Source of the DNA: Zhengitettix transpicula
Lineage: Eukaryota; Arthropoda; Insecta; Orthoptera; Tetrigidae
NCBI GenBank assembly: GCA_037074705.1
Contig: CM073592.1
Location: forward strand, 53,118,129 to 53,182,128
DNA length: 64,000 nt
Direction: 5' to 3'
Under the pieces are notes generated by a model. It was not told the origin of the DNA. It was given only the letters and a program-made list of their open reading frames with translations, and did no database searches. The stretch's first letter is position 1; every line of letters starts with the position of its first letter. The translations under genes were made by a program, and so were the position numbers. Shown in pieces: positions 59,601 through 64,000 of the stretch.

Positions 59601-61549
59601 ATTTTCTTAATTTATAGTAGATTTACACTCAATAAACCAAATCGTATTTATTTACTGAACTAAGCACAGTTAAATTGTTTATCTACACAAATTCCATAAT
59701 AAGTATTACTGCAGTAAAAATTTTATCTTTACTGTATTACATAATACCCTATTTTTTATTTCGGACGAATATTAATCAAAACTTCGAAACTAAGAACGCA
59801 AGAGTACAGAAGAGAAACATTAGGACTTTGATAGGGAAATAGATGAATGCATTATTCATGAAGTTGAGAGGGGGGCAAAATTCAGGAAATGATACTATAT
59901 ATTATTCATATATCAATTACGTTATAAGAATAGGGGAAATAATGATGACGAATTACTTGATCAATACAGGCACTAAAGCGATAATAAGCAAGTTTGTGGG
60001 AATTATGGAACCATTTCAAAGGATGTATACTAGATGTGTAATAACTGAAAAGAGACACTTGAGTAGTAAGTAAATTACACTATGTACGTATGATAATTAT
60101 AATTCTTTAGTTATCTGTCTTTGCAAAATTAATGAGACATGAACGCTTCAAGGCCAAATTATATCACCTTCTGTTTTTATAGGAGTTCATTTGAAACGCA
60201 CATAAACAATAGAAACTAGATGAAAATTTGCAAATGAGTTGTACTCTTTTGTATGTGTATTTACATTTAAAGATCTTACTGACTGTTCGTTAAATGTGTC
60301 AAGGGATACTGTCGATAGCTATGAAAAGGAGAACTTTATTCGTAGGTACAGTGCTTGACGCTCAAATATAGATTATTTGGCTTACAAAATTATTTCAATT
60401 ATCAGTTTTACCAGACTGTATGGAAACGATTTTTCTAACGAAGGAAATTAATGGGAATCTTTAATTAAATAGTAGATGAACAGTGTGTCTTGTAATGAAA
60501 AATTTTCAATTAGGTATTTATTTATTATACATAAATAAAGATTTTGATTAATATAAAATATTTTAATTAAAATAAAGGCAACTAAATTGAAATAAATTTT
60601 TTTTACAAATTTCTATAACCTATTTAAAACAAGTATCATCGACAATTTTCGTCATGGTTAATTTGCGTTGGGAGATAATGTTTGGCTATTTTTTATGGCA
60701 AAATTATGATATTTATTAATTTAAATGTCTTACCTGTTTGTCCAAATGTAACTGTTGAAATTCCACTTTTGATGCTCGCAGTTTTCTCGCCGATCACTTT
60801 ACACTTTCTTACGCGTCTTTCATTAACATTTATTTCGCTGCAATTTAATTTATCTCGATGTATTTACTGTTTTAACTTTACTTATAGCGACTATGGTTCA
60901 GACTTTTGTTCATTCTATACGCTCATCAACGAGCCCTGCCAGTAACATTTTAAATTCTATACTTTAATTTACGTCCGCTTTTCACGGACGCTTAGCAGCT
61001 ACTGTCCTCAATCTGCCAACCCGATGTGTTAAGTCATAAATTTTCAGAGCTGAACCCTCTCAACAAAAGGCCGACCGCTGTCAACCAGACGGCTGGCAAC
61101 CCTTGGTGCTCTTCTCGTCCCCGTCCAAGACGCTCCAAATCCTTGACAATTTTGCAATGTTGGAGTCATTTAAAATTTTGTCTCATTACAACATCGAAAA
61201 TTCCAAACCTAGTAAGTTAACCTAATTTATTATAATTTAAATAATGTCTAATAGAAAACTAATTATGAAATAGGATCGTATTGATACGAAAAGAAAACAA
61301 GAGAAATACTTAGCTGGACGAAACTATACATGACGGAAGAGTTGAGAAAATTACAAAAAATATGTGAAAACATTTGTGGAAATAGTTGCAGAATGATTTA
61401 AATGTGTATCTTGGAAGAGAAGATAAACTAAATAATTATATAACATGAAATAGAAACGTTTCCAAAAATAAAACCCAAAAAATATAAATATTTACAAAAA
61501 ATTTATAACCTTATAGGCGACAGCAGATAAATGAAAGAAAACATATATT
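53657..61549. other. Long AT-rich stretch with scattered islets
   Basis: No supported gene. The plus frame 55787-56110 (107 codons, hydrophobic) and the minus frame 55630-55848 overlap, and neither shows a family motif. A GC-richer islet at 58350-58440 contains GACGTGACGTCG. A stretch at 60965-61150 is GC-richer with a 64-codon frame of no known type. Confidence 0.35.
54540..54770. promoter_or_regulatory. GC-richer islet with a SOX-like inverted pair
   Basis: AACAAAAGCCATTGTTGT (54671-54688) is an inverted pair of SOX-like half-sites, near TGCATGCATTTAA and GCATAATTATTTG. Overlapping short frames on both strands have no domain. Candidate enhancer by motif content only. Confidence 0.3.
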
Positions 61550-61650
61550 GCCGTGGTAGTCAATCCCTGACGACCAGTTGCATTGTAGACGTCAGCAACA
61601 CCACCTAAATTCACAGAGGTCCCGGGTTCGATCACGCCACGAGCATGAAT
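61550..61650 (+). mobile_element. tRNA-derived SINE head (partial)
   Basis: GCCGTGGTAGTC at 61550 followed, about 60 bp on, by GAGGTCCCGGGTTCGATC: the A-box-side and B-box words (GGTTCGATCAC, 61625-61635) typical of arthropod tRNA-derived SINEs. The A box itself is degraded and the 3' end of the element is not clear, perhaps near 61750. Open frames on the opposite strand are incidental. Confidence 0.5.
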
Positions 61651-61949
61651 GTTTGCGTTCGTCATAATCATGAAAACTGGGGTTGCGATTGAAGGAGCGG
61701 ACCAAAGATCCACTCCAAAGGATCCGGAATGTGTCAAGTAAGGTAGGCTGGCAGCCATTCTGGTAGTCCAAGACTCTGAATTGACTGTAAAGCCAAGGAG
61801 GAAGTGAGTGCATCCTGAATATTTACAGTAAAACTGTGTCTATGTAATTTGTGAAACGACCACTGTTAGTGTTAAATACTTAGTGACAGGGTAATTATGA
61901 TATTTTGGTTGTACTTCAAATCACCCATGCGGAATATATACTCACACAT

Positions 61950-62096
61950 TACATCAATAATTTAACATTTTTAATTTACTGGAATAAAATCAGAAACGCC
62001 GAACTTCTTGGAAAAAATACACTTCTAATTGCCTTATATCGATATAAGTTGTAATAGACGTGTATGGCAATTGATAATAATCGATTAGACTTTAAA
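61950..62096 (-). repeat. Palindrome-centred interspersed repeat, copy B
   Basis: The palindrome CTTATATCGATATAAG recurs at 62033-62048. Read on the minus strand, the flanks align with those of copy A at 16075-16205 on both sides of the palindrome, with one gap of about 14 bp. The opposite orientation and divergence argue for an old dispersed element. Confidence 0.55.
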
Positions 62097-62323
62097 TGTT
62101 GATAGTTGTAAGCTTAAATAAAACCTATTTTGACGGTCACTTGTTTACATTCAATATATTTTATCGGTTGCTTTTGGCAACTCACGTGCCATGATCATCC
62201 TAAGAAATTTAAAATATAAAAACTGAAAACAATTTTAAAATCATTCGTACAGTGTACAAACAAGTAAATTTAAATAAGCGACCGGAAAAATATTTTTTAT
62301 TTAATCTTCCAATTATCGACTCT

Positions 62324-62347
62324 AAATCTCGATAATTATCGAGATTT
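62324..62347. repeat. Perfect 24-bp palindrome
   Basis: Each half reads AAATCTCGATAA followed by its inverse, with no loop. It is preceded by a related AATTATCGA word at 62311. Function unknown. Confidence 0.7.
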
Positions 62348-62919
62348 TAAGTTATGTCAGTTCTAATTCAAATTTAAATAATTTTAAAATTATTAATTTG
62401 TTTATCTCATTAAAATTGGCGACTGATGAAAATATTAGGGTTAGTAAAAAAACAACTTGTTATATATTCAATTACTTACGCAAAATCTGTGACTAATACT
62501 GTATCCTCATATGAAGTCTGACAGAGAATAAATCTATCCCTCTATATGGCAGAGAATAATTAACAAGTGATTTTAGTGTTAGTTGGACTAGTACGTCAGG
62601 AGAATACGAACGGAGCGAGCATTAGATATGTGAAATATAATATAGCCGGGATTAAGCCGAGCATGTCCGCTCAACATCCCCTACTATGTAACGTTGTACA
62701 GGGATTAATGTATAAAGTACACAAGTAATTTTACATATGAGATCATACAACTGAAATTGCTGGTAATGGACAGTCTGTCAGATGGCTGCAAATTGGAGCA
62801 GAAGAAAAGCCAATGAGTTACACAAAAATATTTTAAAAGCTATTGGAATGTTCGTGATCGTTTCTCGATGTTGCTATTTCTGTAGGGTACATTAAAATAA
62901 ATGTTTCTCTCATTGAGCT

Positions 62920-63240
62920 GACCCTGTTGTTCACGGCGGAAGCGCAGTGTTTGACTTGGCCTGCGCTTGTAGTGGATTTTTGCGGCGACGCCGGGTCATG
63001 GCGCTTCTATCGACCCAAACGTCTTTTGTCATCTGGCAGGCGCCGAGACCCTCCCCCAACCCTCCCCCGCACTTCCAGAGGCTCGTTATGTCACTGCCAC
63101 CCTGCGCCACCAGACGCATCTCTCTCCACCTGGACCGCCGCGTGAGACTGATTCAGCGGTTTCCATTCACAGGAGTCCCTCAGGTCGCCAAAGTTTGTTG
63201 TGGTCCCGCAGCATCAGAAAAGGATTCACAATGACGGAGT
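62920..63240. promoter_or_regulatory. CpG- and CCCTCCCC-rich islet
   Basis: This is the most GC-rich non-repeat block in the window. It has repeated CCCTCCCCC words (Sp1/KLF-like) and several CpGs. Three overlapping frames of 62-95 codons are open, two on plus and one on minus, which reflects composition rather than coding. It could be a promoter-proximal region or first exon of a gene beyond the right edge, or an enhancer. Confidence 0.3.
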
Positions 63241-63333
63241 ATTGAAATCATCACAAAAGCATCTTCAGAAGAAACCCCTCCTAAATCTGCTTTTGCAACT
63301 TTACTCAGTAGTACGTTCTTGCAGAATACACGG

Positions 63334-63335
<2 letters not shown>

Positions 63336-63382
<47 letters not shown>
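63336..63382. repeat. (AT)23 microsatellite
   Basis: Longest AT run in the window. Confidence 0.95.
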
Positions 63383-63386
<4 letters not shown>

Positions 63387-64000
63387 CTTTTATGTCAGAA
63401 ACTTTTTCCACAGAGACATAAAATAATGGTATAGCTAAACTCACTCGTGCAGATTCAACCGTAACTTTCTTTAAATAAAATTTCTGTCCTAAATAATCAT
63501 AATTGTCAAAAATTAGGCTTTACTAATAATTTAAAAAAAAATATTCAGATTATTTACACACAGATTTGCCGAAGCTATATTGTAATTTAATATGGTATTT
63601 ATATCCCATTGAATGAAACAAAATATTTTAATCGCTGTATTTTCTTAAAATACAAGATTTCTTAAAAGATCGTCATGCCTTGGGAACATTTTTCAAAAAT
63701 TATTTATTATAATAAATTAATGTCACAATTTATATTGTATATATAAAACCTCAAACGTGAAGGCTCGAATAAAATTTGAAGTATATAAATGTCTCAATAA
63801 ACATGCTGCTACAGGAAATCTTTATCTCAGCCTCAAAAATAATTGACAGAAAATATATACTACTTACCTTCAAATTCTGATTATGATTGTCAAACTAAAT
63901 GTGAAACATCAAACATCATAATTTCGTGTGTTGAATATGTACTTATCCGGCGCACTTTAACATGAACTCTTCGTCACAAAAATTGATCGCCCCTGACCGA
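63383..64000. other. AT-rich right edge
   Basis: No coding frame or repeat recognised. Confidence 0.4.

Noticed and set aside
61492..61813. Two overlapping minus-strand frames of 88 and 73 codons
   Set aside because: They run antisense through the SINE head and its flank. No protein family resemblance.

Overview
The window looks like AT-rich nuclear DNA from an arthropod, most likely an insect with a large, transposon-filled genome. The reasons are a GT-AG-bounded exon, an intron-preceded terminal exon with a poly(A) signal, long AT-rich spacers, AT/GT/AG microsatellites, and remnants of jockey-like LINEs, a Helitron, a hAT MITE and tRNA-derived SINEs. No operons, rRNA, CRISPR arrays or other prokaryotic features were seen. 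The species cannot be named from the sequence alone.

Protein-coding content is sparse. Only two segments are convincing. The first is one internal exon of a CUB-domain protein on the minus strand (17505-17725), with clean splice sites and a reading frame that closes exactly at the donor. The second is the terminal exon of a plus-strand gene (21617 to about 22390) encoding a 211-residue, Ser/Thr/Asp/Glu-rich single-pass membrane protein that I do not recognise. The other exons of both genes were not found, so one gene may lie in the other's intron or the two may be divergent neighbours.

Most of the recognisable content is repetitive. A GC-rich family of about 0.5 kb with an A-rich 3' end occurs five times (836, 12100, 20861, 37981 in reverse, 43434). 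Two jockey-like LINE 3' fragments (34575-35260 and 42665-43380, both minus) share a 3'-terminal motif. A Helitron-like element lies at 25145-25926 and a hAT MITE with an 8-bp target duplication at 53244-53648. Two elements of about 1 kb have matching termini and sit inside AT microsatellites (2683-3664 and 31687-32850). Several short hammerhead-ribozyme-like cores (near 4.1, 27.2, 28.8 and 41.6 kb) recall those of Penelope-like retroelements. A palindrome-centred repeat containing TATCGATA occurs twice in opposite orientation (16.1 and 62.0 kb).

Between the repeats are GC-richer islets of about 200-300 bp with no convincing reading frame (for example 5.4, 13.2, 27.8, 33.6, 37.1, 46.2, 54.6 and 63.0 kb). 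Some carry clustered homeodomain-, POU- or SOX-like words and are the best candidates for conserved regulatory DNA. The rest of the window is AT-rich intron or intergenic sequence in which I see nothing specific.
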